The notes: generated from the sequence alone by a model not told the origin. 35,060 nucleotides of DNA from Phycisphaerales bacterium (GCA_007694925.1 REET01000139.1:1-35060), one strand, 5' to 3'; shown: positions 23,691-31,912, counted from the first letter of the stretch. Numbers and translations: made by a program.

Positions 23691-25748
23691 ATGACAAGCA
23701 TCGGTCGGACCGGTCGGTTTCTGGTGTTCTTCGCAATCGCCCTCGCGGTTGTCGTGGGCGGGCCGTCGGTCTGGCGGTCGATCGCGGGGGCGCAGATCCT
23801 CCGAGATGCGCCGGAGCTGGAGCCGAACCTCGGCTGGCTGAACACCGACCGGCCGCTGCGGCTGTCGGACGAGCTGAAGGGCCATGTCGTCCTGCTGGAC
23901 TTCTGGACCTACTGCTGCATCAACTGCCTGCATGTGATCCCCGACCTGAAGTACCTCGAAGCGAAGTACGCCGACGAGCCGTTCGTTGTGATCGGGGTGC
24001 ACTCTGCGAAGTTCACCGCCGAGGGCGAGCGGGACCGGATCCGCAACGCGATGTTCCGGTACGGGATCGAGCACCCGGTGGTGGTCGACGATTCGTTTGC
24101 GATCTGGCGGCAGTACCGGGCGAGGGCGTGGCCGACCTTCGTGCTGATCGGGGCGGACGGGAAGATCATCGGGCAGACCGCGGGCGAGGGGCGGCGCGAG
24201 CTGCTCGACGAGGCGATCGCCCGGGCGCTGGAGTTTGCCAGAGAGAACGGGACGCTGGCGGCGCGGCGCGTCGAGTTCGACCTCGATGCGCAGGTGCGCC
24301 CCGCGACGGGGCTGAACTATCCGGGCAAGGTGCGCGTGCTGCGCGCTCACGGGGATCGGCCTGCGTTGCTGGCGATCGCCGACAGCGCCAACCACCGCGT
24401 GGTGATCACGACCTATCCGGACGCCGAAGGGCGGGCGAGGGTCGTGCGCGTGATCGGCGGGAAGGACGCGGGCTTCGCCGACGGCGTTGCCGAAGACGCG
24501 AGGTTCCACAAGCCCGAAGGGATGGCGTACGACGCGGCGGGGGGGCGGCTGTTTGTCGCCGACCGGGGCAATCACGCCGTGCGCGCGATCGACATGGCGA
24601 CCTTCAGCGTCGGCACGCTGGTGGGCACGGGCGAGCAGAGCTACGACCGCGCGGGCGGGCGTTCGGGGCTCCAGCAGGGGCTGAGCTCGCCCTGGGACCT
24701 GGAGCTGTCGCGCGACGGGCGGACGCTGTACATCGCGATGGCGGGCCCGCACCAGATCTGGGCGACGGACCTCGAGACGCTGGAGACCCGCGCGATCGCG
24801 GGCTCGGGCATCGAGAACAGCTTCGATGCCGCTGCGCCCGAGGCGGCGCTCGCGCAGCCCTCGGGGCTCGCGCTCTCTCGCGACGGCGGGCGCCTGTACT
24901 TCGCCGACTCGGAGTCTTCGGGCATCCGGGTGGTCGACTTCGGGTCCGACTCGGCGCAGGTGCGGACGGTCGTTGGGTATAGAGCGCCGAGCCTGCGCGA
25001 GAACGGGCTGTTCTACTTCGGCGATGTCGACGGGGTGTACCCCGAGGCGCAGCTCCAGCACCCCTTGTGCGTCACGCTGATTGAGGCCGAGGGAAGCGAG
25101 CTCTTGCTGATCGCCGACAGCTACAACGACAAGATCAAACTGATCGACCCCGCGCAGCAGCGCAGCACGACCTGGGCGGGCGGGGGCGAAAGCCCCGCGT
25201 CGCTGCGCCTGTACGAGCCCGCGGGCGTCGAGTTCAACCCCGACGATTCGGTGCTGTTTGTCGCCGACACCAACAACCACCGTGTGGTGATGATCGACGC
25301 GGGCGAGCCCGGGGAGATCCGCGAGCGGTCGTGGCGCGAGGTGATGATCGCCGGGCTCTCGGGAAGCGCCGAGGCGGAGCCGGAGGGGGCGGCGCGCGTG
25401 ACGGCGGCGGTCGATGTCGGGCGATCGGTCTCGATCGAGATCCGGGCGGACCTGCCCGAAGGGGCGAAGATCAACCCCGAGTTTCCCGCGAGCGTGCGCG
25501 TCCGCACGAGTAGCGAAGGGGACGAGTACAAGGTGGTCGCGCAGCGGACCGTCACGCGTCCGACGCTCCCGCTGGAGGTCGAAGTTCCCGAGGGGTTCGG
25601 CGCAGAGACGCTGATCGTCGAGGCGTCGATGGCGTATTGCTTCGACGACGAGAGCGTCTGCCTGCCGTTGGAGCTGGCGTGGGTCGTGACGCTGGAGCCC
25701 GGGCCGGGGCGGAGCGTGGTGCTGACCGGAGCGCCGAGCGGGCGTTGA
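23691..25748 (+). CDS. NHLRC2-like protein: thioredoxin-like domain plus NHL beta-propeller
   Basis: 685 residues from ATG 23691. An in-frame GTG at 23643 (GTGA with the rluA stop) would add 16 residues before the signal-anchor and cannot be excluded. A hydrophobic N-terminal segment (FLVFFAIALAVVVGG) suggests export or anchoring. The thioredoxin-like domain follows, with the NHLRC2-type motif FWTYCCINCLHV (about 71-82) and a cis-Pro region RAWPTFVLIGADG. A six-bladed NHL propeller covers about 220-550 (repeated words LAIADSANHRVV, LFVADRGNHAVRAID, LYFADSESSGIRVVD, LLIADSYNDKIKLID, LFVADTNNHRVVMID). A C-terminal beta domain ends the protein. The whole order and size match human NHLRC2 (726 residues). 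The reaction is unknown; thiol redox plus protein binding is the inference. It converges with the next gene at 7 bases. Confidence 0.92.
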   Translation: MTSIGRTGRFLVFFAIALAVVVGGPSVWRSIAGAQILRDAPELEPNLGWLNTDRPLRLSDELKGHVVLLDFWTYCCINCLHVIPDLKYLEAKYADEPFVVIGVHSAKFTAEGERDRIRNAMFRYGIEHPVVVDDSFAIWRQYRARAWPTFVLIGADGKIIGQTAGEGRRELLDEAIARALEFARENGTLAARRVEFDLDAQVRPATGLNYPGKVRVLRAHGDRPALLAIADSANHRVVITTYPDAEGRARVVRVIGGKDAGFADGVAEDARFHKPEGMAYDAAGGRLFVADRGNHAVRAIDMATFSVGTLVGTGEQSYDRAGGRSGLQQGLSSPWDLELSRDGRTLYIAMAGPHQIWATDLETLETRAIAGSGIENSFDAAAPEAALAQPSGLALSRDGGRLYFADSESSGIRVVDFGSDSAQVRTVVGYRAPSLRENGLFYFGDVDGVYPEAQLQHPLCVTLIEAEGSELLLIADSYNDKIKLIDPAQQRSTTWAGGGESPASLRLYEPAGVEFNPDDSVLFVADTNNHRVVMIDAGEPGEIRERSWREVMIAGLSGSAEAEPEGAARVTAAVDVGRSVSIEIRADLPEGAKINPEFPASVRVRTSSEGDEYKVVAQRTVTRPTLPLEVEVPEGFGAETLIVEASMAYCFDDESVCLPLELAWVVTLEPGPGRSVVLTGAPSGR

Positions 25749-25755
25749 GGCGATT

Positions 25756-26709
25756 TCAGTGTGCGGCGCGTCGGAGGCCGGCGGCGAAGCGTTCCATCTG
25801 CCCGGCTCTGGGGTCGGTGTCCGCCCTGAGGATCGCCAGACGGACGCTTGAGCTGAACGCGACGAGCCCTCGCGCGACATTGAAGGTCGGGATGGTCGCG
25901 ATCGCGACGACGCCGAAGACGAAGTCTGAATCCGTCAGGCGGTCGAGCGTTTCGAGCGAGCGTTCCAGGAAAGCGTCGGCCCGGCGGTGGATCTCGCCGG
26001 CCGCATCGCGGTCGGCGGCGACGCGGATGATCTTTCGTTCAGGCCAGCACGGCGATGTGGCGTCGAGCACGAGGATGCCGGGCAGGCGGGCGTGCTTGAG
26101 GCGGGCGTTGCCTGTTTCGATCGCCTTTTCCAGCGATTCGTCGGAGGCGTCGAGCGTGGCGGCGGCGATGCCGATGCGCCAGCGGTCGAGCTCGACCACG
26201 CCGTCGTGGCCCTCGCCGGGGGTGAGCTCGGTCGGGGGCTCGACCTTGAACTTCGCATTACGGCAGAGCGCGAGGAACTGGAGGCGCAGGGCGCAGTCGG
26301 CGAGGCCTGGCGAGGCCGGGTCTTCGGGTGAGACGAGCGCCCGCACATGCTCGTTGAACTTGCTCCTGGGCTGCGCGAGCGAGGCGACGATCATCGACAG
26401 CCGGCCGACCTCCAGCCCGGTGAGATAGGACGCCGATTCGCTCGGCTTCTTGGAGGCGTCGTCGCTGAGCAGGGCGTCAAGAGTCGCGACGGCGCGGCTG
26501 AGGCGGTCGGCTTTGCCCCGTTCGATGCCCGCTGCGTCGATGATCCCCGCGGCGTTGAGCGCCTGCTGGCGGAGCAGCGTGTAGTCGCTCTTTGAGAACT
26601 CGGGTTCGCTGAGCGACTTGCGTGCGTCGACGGTCTCGCCGGCGAGTTGGGCCTTGCGGTCGGGCGATGCGGGTGCTTTGGAGTCTTTGGTCTTGCTCGA
26701 TGCCGCCAT
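25756..26709 (-). CDS. uncharacterised cytosolic protein, possible nuclease-like fold
   Basis: This 317-residue protein is read from ATG 26709 with GGAG upstream. The N-terminal 40 residues are Lys/Ser/Ala-rich and likely disordered. A helical part (45-130) follows. Next comes a block DGVVELDRWRIGIAAATLD, then a helix, then LPGILVLDATSP (about 170-225). This reminds me of proteins with a restriction-endonuclease-like fold in which an acidic residue precedes IG.AAK. Here the expected Lys after IAA is Thr/Ala, so catalysis would be lost or the resemblance is false. No signal or membrane segment. It lies 7 bases from the end of the convergent NHLRC2-like gene. I do not recognise the family with confidence. 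Confidence 0.68.
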   Translation of the reverse strand: MAASSKTKDSKAPASPDRKAQLAGETVDARKSLSEPEFSKSDYTLLRQQALNAAGIIDAAGIERGKADRLSRAVATLDALLSDDASKKPSESASYLTGLEVGRLSMIVASLAQPRSKFNEHVRALVSPEDPASPGLADCALRLQFLALCRNAKFKVEPPTELTPGEGHDGVVELDRWRIGIAAATLDASDESLEKAIETGNARLKHARLPGILVLDATSPCWPERKIIRVAADRDAAGEIHRRADAFLERSLETLDRLTDSDFVFGVVAIATIPTFNVARGLVAFSSSVRLAILRADTDPRAGQMERFAAGLRRAAH

Positions 26710-26768
26710 GGTCGTGCTCCGTCACAAAGTGCTGTCAGCGCCGGCTTCCCGTCACTTGGCCGAAGAAT

Positions 26769-26785
26769 CCGGCTCGGCGAGCCGG
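26769..26785 (-). terminator. possible hairpin terminator after the FMN reductase
   Basis: ccggctc-gcc-gagccgg forms a tight 7-bp stem, followed on the minus strand by attctt. The T-run is weak. It lies just beyond the G-tract array that follows the FMN reductase stop codon. Confidence 0.45.
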
Positions 26786-26789
26786 GCCA

Positions 26790-26821
26790 CCCAGCGCCCC
26801 GCGCCCTGCTCCCAGCGCCCC
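26790..26821 (-). repeat. G-quadruplex-type G-tract array, 3' of the FMN reductase
   Basis: On the minus strand, beginning 4 bases after the stop codon, five G-tracts of 3-4 are joined by loops CGCT, AGCA, CGC and CGCT. This fits the G3+N1-7 pattern of a four-stranded G-quadruplex in the mRNA sense strand. The same words recur at 31874-31912 (+) and 31978-32010 (-). Confidence 0.75.
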
Positions 26822-26824
26822 GTC

Positions 26825-27397
26825 TCAGCCCTTCTGCTTGGCGATCGTCTCGGCGAGGGCCTTGCCGACATTCTCGAGCTTGCTGCGCCACTGCTCGTCC
26901 TTGATGCGGCCTTCATCGTCGAGCAGGGTGTCGACCTTGGAGACGGCGAGCATGTTGGGGATCACCGTCACCATGATGTTCTGCAGGATCTCGCGGACAT
27001 GGAAGAGCCCGCGCAGCCCGCCGAGCGCCCCGCCCGATGCGGCGACCAAACCGGCGTGCTTGCCGGCGAAGGCGACCAGCGGCTTCTCGCCCTTCTCGGG
27101 GCGCGTCGCCCAGTCGATGGCGTTCTTCAGGGCGGGGGTGATCGAGCTGTTGTACTCGGGCGAGGCGATGAGCATGCCGTCGTGCTCGATGAGCATCTGC
27201 TTGAACTTCTTCGCGTCGGCGGGGATGCCCGACTTGTCTTCGAGGTCCTGGTCCATCAGGGGGATGTCGAGGTCGGCGAGGTTGACGCGGGTCACCGTCG
27301 CGCCCGCGGCCTCTGCGCCCTCGATCGCGTGGGCGAGAATCTTGGTGTTGAACGATTCTTTGCGGAGGCTGCCCGAGAAGGCGAGGATCTTGGTCAT
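26825..27397 (-). CDS. NADPH-dependent FMN reductase (flavodoxin-like)
   Basis: This 190-residue flavoprotein of the NADPH-dependent FMN reductase family (azoreductase, chromate or quinone reductase relatives) is read from ATG 27397 with an AGGGGA site. The FMN phosphate loop is FSGSLRKESFNTK (residues 7-19). The family motif is SPEYNSSITPALKNAIDW (about 79-96), and a further flavin-contact loop is AASGGALGGLRG (about 119-130). The expected reaction is NAD(P)H-driven reduction of quinones, azo compounds or flavin itself. It is the 3' neighbour of serS with a 96-base gap and may be co-transcribed with it. The natural substrate is not readable from sequence. Confidence 0.92.
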   Translation of the reverse strand: MTKILAFSGSLRKESFNTKILAHAIEGAEAAGATVTRVNLADLDIPLMDQDLEDKSGIPADAKKFKQMLIEHDGMLIASPEYNSSITPALKNAIDWATRPEKGEKPLVAFAGKHAGLVAASGGALGGLRGLFHVREILQNIMVTVIPNMLAVSKVDTLLDDEGRIKDEQWRSKLENVGKALAETIAKQKG

Positions 27398-27493
27398 GTC
27401 GGAGTCCCCTGGTTGGTGGTCTGCGTCGGTTGATCTTGCGTGACGGTCTGAACCCCGCCGGGGGCGGGTGTGTTCCGGCGGTCGGACGGCCGG

Positions 27494-28912
27494 TCAGGTG
27501 GCCGGTTCGATCGTTTCGCGCCCGCCGATGTAGGGGCGCAGAGGCTGGGGGATCGTCACCGATCCGTCTTTGTTCTGGTGGATCTCCAGCAGCGGGATGA
27601 GGATGCGCGGGCTGGCGGCGACGGTGTTGTTCAGGCTGTGGCAGAAGGTCGTCGGCCCCTTGCCCCCCTCGCCCCCGGGCCGGTAGCGCGTGTTCAGGCG
27701 TCGGCACTGGAAGTCGTACAGGCGGCTGGCCGAGTGCGTCTCGCCGAAGCCGCCCGTCGGCCTGCCCTGCGCGTCGAGCTCGCCCCGCCCGGGCATCCAG
27801 CATTCGAGGTCGATCATGTCGGCGTTCTTCATGCCCAGGTCGCCGGTGCAGCACTGCAGCAGGCGGTGGGGCAGGCCGAGCGATCGCAGGAACTCTTCGA
27901 CGAAGCCGATCATCTTCTTGTGCCACGCGCGGCTCTCGGCCTCGTCGGCGCGGCAGACGACCACCTGCTCGACCTTGTCGAACTGGTGGATTCGGTACAG
28001 GCCGGCGGTGTCCTTGCCCGCCGCCCCCGCCTCGCGACGGAAGCAGGTGCTGACGGTGACATAGGTCAGCGGGAGCTGGGCCTCGTCGAGGATCTCGCCC
28101 CCGTGCATGCCCATCAGGGAGACCTCGCCGGTGCCGGCGAGGAAGAGGTCCTCGCCCGAGCCGCGCCGGGTCTCCTCGATGTGGTAGGCCTGGTCGCGCC
28201 CAGCGGGGAAGAAGCCGGTGCCGACCATCATCTCTTCGCGGACGATGACGGGGATGGTCATGGGGGTGAAGCCGTGCTTCTCGGCCATGAAGTCCAGGGC
28301 GTAGCGGAGGACGGCCTGGTGCAGTCGGGCGCCGTGGCCGGTGAGGACATAGTGGCGGGCCCCGCCCAGGCGGACGCCCCGCTCAAAGTCCGCGAGGCCG
28401 AGCTCGTTGACCAGCTCGATGTGGGTCTTGGGGTCGAAGCCCCGGTTGTCCCGGAAGGATTTCGACAGGTCGAAGCCCTCGGGCGACCAGCGGCTGATCT
28501 CGGTGTTGTCGTCGCTGGAGGCGCCGACGGGAACATCCGGATCCGGCGGGAGGGGGATCTCCAGGAGCAGGGCGTGGAGGTCGGGCTCGATCGCCGCGAG
28601 CTCGTGCTCGAGATCCTGGATCTGCTGCTTGAGCTCTTGGGGGCGGGCCTTGAGCTGGGCGACCTCCGCCTCGATCGAGGCCTTCTCGTCGCCCGAGGCG
28701 GCCTTGAGGCGGCCCATCAGCTTGCCGATCAGCGGCCCCGACTCCTTGGCGGCCTTGTTGGCCTCGGCCTGGAGGGTCTGCTGGCGTGTCTGGATTTCGC
28801 GCCGATGGGCGTCGAGCTCGAGGACGCGGTCGATGTCGACGGTGTAGTTTTTCCGAGCCGCGCCCTGGCGGAAGCGGTCGGGATCTTCGCGGAGCAGCTT
28901 CAGGTCGATCAT
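27494..28912 (-). CDS. serS: seryl-tRNA synthetase
   Basis: SerS charges tRNA-Ser (and tRNA-Sec where present) with serine. An N-terminal coiled-coil arm (about residues 28-110) grips the long variable arm of the tRNA. The class II catalytic core shows motif 2 VSTCFRREAGAAGKDTAGLYRIHQF and motif 3 NNTVAASPRILIPLLE. TGTGEVSL-type serine-pocket words appear as LAGTGEVSLMGM. It is 472 residues, against a usual 420-430, with modest insertions in the C-terminal half (GELDAQGRPTGG, RPGGEGGKG). The start is ATG 28912 at the conserved MIDLKLLREDPDRF. No ribosome site is present; instead TACACT lies 8 nt upstream, so a leaderless mRNA is possible. VapBC-like genes lie directly upstream. Confidence 0.97.
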   Translation of the reverse strand: MIDLKLLREDPDRFRQGAARKNYTVDIDRVLELDAHRREIQTRQQTLQAEANKAAKESGPLIGKLMGRLKAASGDEKASIEAEVAQLKARPQELKQQIQDLEHELAAIEPDLHALLLEIPLPPDPDVPVGASSDDNTEISRWSPEGFDLSKSFRDNRGFDPKTHIELVNELGLADFERGVRLGGARHYVLTGHGARLHQAVLRYALDFMAEKHGFTPMTIPVIVREEMMVGTGFFPAGRDQAYHIEETRRGSGEDLFLAGTGEVSLMGMHGGEILDEAQLPLTYVTVSTCFRREAGAAGKDTAGLYRIHQFDKVEQVVVCRADEAESRAWHKKMIGFVEEFLRSLGLPHRLLQCCTGDLGMKNADMIDLECWMPGRGELDAQGRPTGGFGETHSASRLYDFQCRRLNTRYRPGGEGGKGPTTFCHSLNNTVAASPRILIPLLEIHQNKDGSVTIPQPLRPYIGGRETIEPAT

Positions 28913-28964
28913 GGGAGGGGAGTGTAGTGGGGGCGGGCGGGGCGAGTCGCGCGGGGCGAGCCGT

Positions 28965-29378
28965 CTACAGGGTGTTCGTGGGCGAGATCGTTTCGAGTTT
29001 GTTCTTCTTTCCGGGGATCTTGAAGACCGTGGGGGCCCTCGTCCGTTCGACGGCCTCCCGGATGCGCGGCCACATCTTCACACCGTGGACGGCCTGCAGT
29101 TCCCAGCTCAGGTTACAGAAGCCGTCCGCGAAGAGGAAGAAGTGCGTCGGTATCCCCCGGAGGATCTGCCGCTCGGCTTGGTTCTTGAGGATCCTGCCAT
29201 CGCCAGAGACGAGCACGGGCAGCGGGTCCCAAGACGATGCAATCTCGCTCAGCCAGACGCTGTCCGGTGAGTTCTGCGGGAAGTGCTCGTCAAGGAAACT
29301 CACCTCGTCGTCGGGGTGATAGTGGTTGAGCATCAACGCGAGGCGTCGGGGCACATTCCGATCGAACAGGTAGAGCAT
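28965..29378 (-). CDS. VapC45-like toxin, PIN-like domain (DUF5615 type)
   Basis: This 137-residue protein is read from ATG 29378, which overlaps the antitoxin stop by one base (TAATG). PIN-like acidic residues are seen in MLYLFDRNV (Asp6), SPDSVWLSEI and VLVSGDGRIL, the spacing expected for a small PIN/DUF5615 ribonuclease. The size and partner match Mycobacterium tuberculosis VapC45 (Rv2019, about 138 residues). Such toxins cut RNA, often tRNA or rRNA, when the antitoxin is degraded; the target here is unknown. It ends 52 bases before serS on the same strand. The name is by resemblance from memory, not by alignment. Confidence 0.82.
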   Translation of the reverse strand: MLYLFDRNVPRRLALMLNHYHPDDEVSFLDEHFPQNSPDSVWLSEIASSWDPLPVLVSGDGRILKNQAERQILRGIPTHFFLFADGFCNLSWELQAVHGVKMWPRIREAVERTRAPTVFKIPGKKNKLETISPTNTL

Positions 29379-30031
29379 TAGGCGGCGTTGTTGTAGTGCC
29401 GCTCGAACTCGACGGCGGTCCGGACGGATTCGGGGCTCACGCCGTAGAGGTCGGCGACCAGCGAAGTGTCGTGTCCGTTGGCCTCGAAGGCAGCGGCAAG
29501 CACATGGGTCGACGGGCCTTCGTCGACCGTCGGCTTCCCGAACGATCGGGCCGGGTCGAGCACGACGCCGGGGCTGATCCGCCAGCGTCTGGCGACATCG
29601 CTGTCGTACTCGATCTCTTTCAGGAACCGTTCGAGGATCTGGGGCATGGCGTTCTGGCCGGACCTGATCTCTTCGAGGCGTCGGTCGCCGAACTCGTCGC
29701 CGACCTCCCAGAAGATCTCCTTGCCGTCGGTCAGCAGGCGTTGGCTGGCGAAGGGGTGGTCGTGGCCGAGCTTGTCCTGCAAGCGGGTGTACACCCTCCG
29801 GATGGTCTGCAGTGAGACACCTTCGCTCCGCAAGCGCCCGACAACAAACAACTCGACGAGGTCCAGAAACGAGACAGCCTTCCGCCCGCCGACCTGAGGA
29901 AGATCCGGCTTGAGGACGCGGCCGCTGAGCCAGCGGGAGGCGGTCTGCGGCTGCACACCGGCCAGACGGGCGGCTTCGGGCAACCCGTAGGCCCCGGCCC
30001 CGATGAGTTTGGGCTCGTTCTTCTGGATCAT
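29378..30031 (-). CDS. VapB45-like antitoxin: MerR-like HTH plus DUF433-type C-terminus
   Basis: This 217-residue protein is read from ATG 30031 with an AAGGAG site about 7 nt upstream. The track adds 19 residues that would sit in the promoter. The N-terminus has a helix-turn-helix: GLPEAARLAGVQPQTASRWLSGRV (residues 17-40). A middle region follows with VELFVVGRLRSEGVSLQTIRRVY, a second MerR-like unit. The C-terminal part shows the DUF433-type pattern ISPGVVLDPARSFGKPTVDEG...VLAAAFEANGHD..LVADLYGVSPESV. This architecture and length match VapB45 (Rv2018, about 239 residues). It should bind the toxin and repress its own promoter; the inverted repeat just upstream is a likely operator. Confidence 0.85.
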   Translation of the reverse strand: MIQKNEPKLIGAGAYGLPEAARLAGVQPQTASRWLSGRVLKPDLPQVGGRKAVSFLDLVELFVVGRLRSEGVSLQTIRRVYTRLQDKLGHDHPFASQRLLTDGKEIFWEVGDEFGDRRLEEIRSGQNAMPQILERFLKEIEYDSDVARRWRISPGVVLDPARSFGKPTVDEGPSTHVLAAAFEANGHDTSLVADLYGVSPESVRTAVEFERHYNNAA

Positions 30032-30044
30032 CCCGGACTCCTTG

Positions 30045-30068
30045 CGTCGACAAGCAAGTCTATCGACG
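30045..30068 (-). promoter_or_regulatory. inverted repeat upstream of the antitoxin, possible operator
   Basis: The arms cgtcga and tcgacg are separated by 12 bases. Between them, on the minus strand, lies TAGACT, a plausible -10. The element is 14-37 bases before the antitoxin start. Self-repression through such a site is usual in toxin-antitoxin operons. I found no good -35. Confidence 0.35.
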
Positions 30069-30180
30069 GCTGCCAACGCGCGGCCCAAGGTTTGGTTGAT
30101 TTTCAGTCGAGGCGGCGTCGAGCGTCCGGATCAGCCCGCGAATCGGGAACCAATTCGGCCCTCGTGCGTCTGTCGATACC

Positions 30181-31872
30181 ATGGGCAGCAGAGAACAGTC
30201 GCTGTATGGGGGTGCGATGGGAAATCGATCCATGCCCGAAGGGGATACCGGAACAGGTCTGCGGCTGCGCCCGGAGCACGGGCGGGGGCGTCCGATCGCG
30301 TTGGGGGATGAGCCGATCACCTTCGGCCGCCACCCGGACAACACCGTCTGCCTGAAAGACGAGAAGGCGAGCCGGTTTCACTGCGTGGTCGAGCCGGTCG
30401 AGGGGGGGTACCAGGTCCGCGACCTCGAGTCTCGCAACGGGACGAAGGTGAACGGGGCGAAGATCCAGTCGGTGCGGCTGCACCCGGGCGACACGATCCA
30501 GGTCGGCAAGAGCCTGTTCTTCGCCGAGCGGGAAGGGGCGGCGGACTTCGACCCCCAGCTCCAGGGGGAGATCTCGGGCGCAGCGCCGGTCTGGCTGCTG
30601 GAGCTGAACCGGATCCTCAAGGAGCTCCCGCCCGAGGGGGCGGGCAAGGAAGAGATCGTGCTCCTGGCGGCCGACGGTCGCCCGACGGATGTGCTCTCGG
30701 CGGCCGGCGACGGCTCACGGGCGCTGAAGTACCTGCTGCGCGTCGCCTCCAAGGCGCGGGCGACTGATATCCACATCGAGCCCAAAGGCGACGCGTACCA
30801 CACGCGGATGCGCGTCGACGGGCAGATGGTCTGGATCGCAGAGCTGCCCGCCAAGACCGGCGAGTTCGTGCTCGGCATCGTGCGTGCGGCGTGCCACATG
30901 AAGCAGGCGGCACGCGACGCGATGCAGGAGGGGCACTTCTCGGCGAAGTACTCCGGCGGCGTGCTGGACCGGCGGGTCGAGTTCCGCGCGAGCCTGACAC
31001 CAAGCACGCACGGGCAGAAGGCGGTGCTCCGCGTGCTCGACGCGCTGAACGCCCCGCACGCGACCGAGGAGCTCGGCTTGCTCCCGTACATGCACCAGCG
31101 CCTGCGCCGAACGGTGCGGATGGACGCGGGGCTCGTGCTCAGCTGCGGGCCGACGGGCTCTGGCAAGACGACGACGCTGTACAGCATCCTGCGCGAGATC
31201 GACCGCAACGCGAAGAATGTCGTGACGATCGAGGACCCCGTCGAGTACCAGCTCGACGGGACGACGCAGCTGCCCGTCGATGATCAGCGGGGCAAGGGCT
31301 TCGGGGAGCTTTTGCGGTCGGTGCTCAGGCAGGACCCCGATGTGATCCTTGTCGGCGAGATCCGCGACGAGGAGACAGCGCGGACGGCGATGCAGGCCGC
31401 GATGACAGGGCACCTGGTTCTTTCGACGGTGCACGCGAAGGACTCGATCGCGGCGATCTTCCGGCTTTTGGACCTGAAGGTCGAGCCGTACCTGGTGGCC
31501 AACTCGCTGGATGTGGTGATCGCGCAGCGCCTGGTCCGCGTGCTCTGCCCCAACTGCAAGGAAGAGGTGCGGCTGCTGCCGGGGCAGGTCACCAAGATGG
31601 GCAAGCACCTGGGCGGCAAGACCAAGGCGTACCACGCCGTCGGGTGCAAAAGGTGCCTCAAGACCGGGTACTTCGGACGCCGCGCGATCTTCGAGATGCT
31701 CGACTTCAACGACGACCTGCGCGACATCGTGCTCAACGAGCCGAGCGTGCAGGCGATGAAGAAGGTGATCGCGGGAGGCCTGTTCACGACGCTCGCGCAG
31801 TTCGGCTTCAGGCTCGTCGCCGACGGCGTGACAAGCGTCGAAGAAGTCGAGCGCGTGGCGGAAGAGTTGTGA
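30181..31872 (+). CDS. FHA domain fused to a GspE/PilB-type secretion ATPase
   Basis: This is a hexameric motor ATPase for type II secretion or pilus assembly, with a phosphothreonine-reading FHA domain at its front. FHA (about residues 28-115): FGRHPDN, KASRFHC and RNGTKVNGAKI. ATPase: SKARATDIHIEP (about 190-201), Walker A GPTGSGKTTTLY (about 322-333), Walker B DPDVILVGEIRDEETA (about 383-398), and STVHAKDS for the His box. A Zn site is formed by CPNC (about 457) and CKRC (about 489). The usual GspE N-domain is replaced by FHA. At 563 residues the size is normal for GspE. Start codons at 30181, 30217 and 30232 are all possible; none has a good ribosome site. A motor gated by Ser/Thr phosphorylation is the inference. 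Confidence 0.92.
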   Translation: MGSREQSLYGGAMGNRSMPEGDTGTGLRLRPEHGRGRPIALGDEPITFGRHPDNTVCLKDEKASRFHCVVEPVEGGYQVRDLESRNGTKVNGAKIQSVRLHPGDTIQVGKSLFFAEREGAADFDPQLQGEISGAAPVWLLELNRILKELPPEGAGKEEIVLLAADGRPTDVLSAAGDGSRALKYLLRVASKARATDIHIEPKGDAYHTRMRVDGQMVWIAELPAKTGEFVLGIVRAACHMKQAARDAMQEGHFSAKYSGGVLDRRVEFRASLTPSTHGQKAVLRVLDALNAPHATEELGLLPYMHQRLRRTVRMDAGLVLSCGPTGSGKTTTLYSILREIDRNAKNVVTIEDPVEYQLDGTTQLPVDDQRGKGFGELLRSVLRQDPDVILVGEIRDEETARTAMQAAMTGHLVLSTVHAKDSIAAIFRLLDLKVEPYLVANSLDVVIAQRLVRVLCPNCKEEVRLLPGQVTKMGKHLGGKTKAYHAVGCKRCLKTGYFGRRAIFEMLDFNDDLRDIVLNEPSVQAMKKVIAGGLFTTLAQFGFRLVADGVTSVEEVERVAEEL

Positions 31873-31873
31873 C

Positions 31874-31912
31874 GGGGCGCTGGGCGCTGGGGGCTGGGTG
31901 CGGGGCGCGGGG
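31874..31912 (+). repeat. G-quadruplex-type G-tract array, 3' of the FHA-GspE gene
   Basis: Starting 2 bases after the stop codon on the plus (sense) strand, six G-tracts (4, 3, 5, 3, 4 and 4 long) are joined by loops CGCT, CGCT, CT, TGC and CGC. It shares the GCGCTGGG word with the arrays at 26790 and 31978. Confidence 0.78.
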
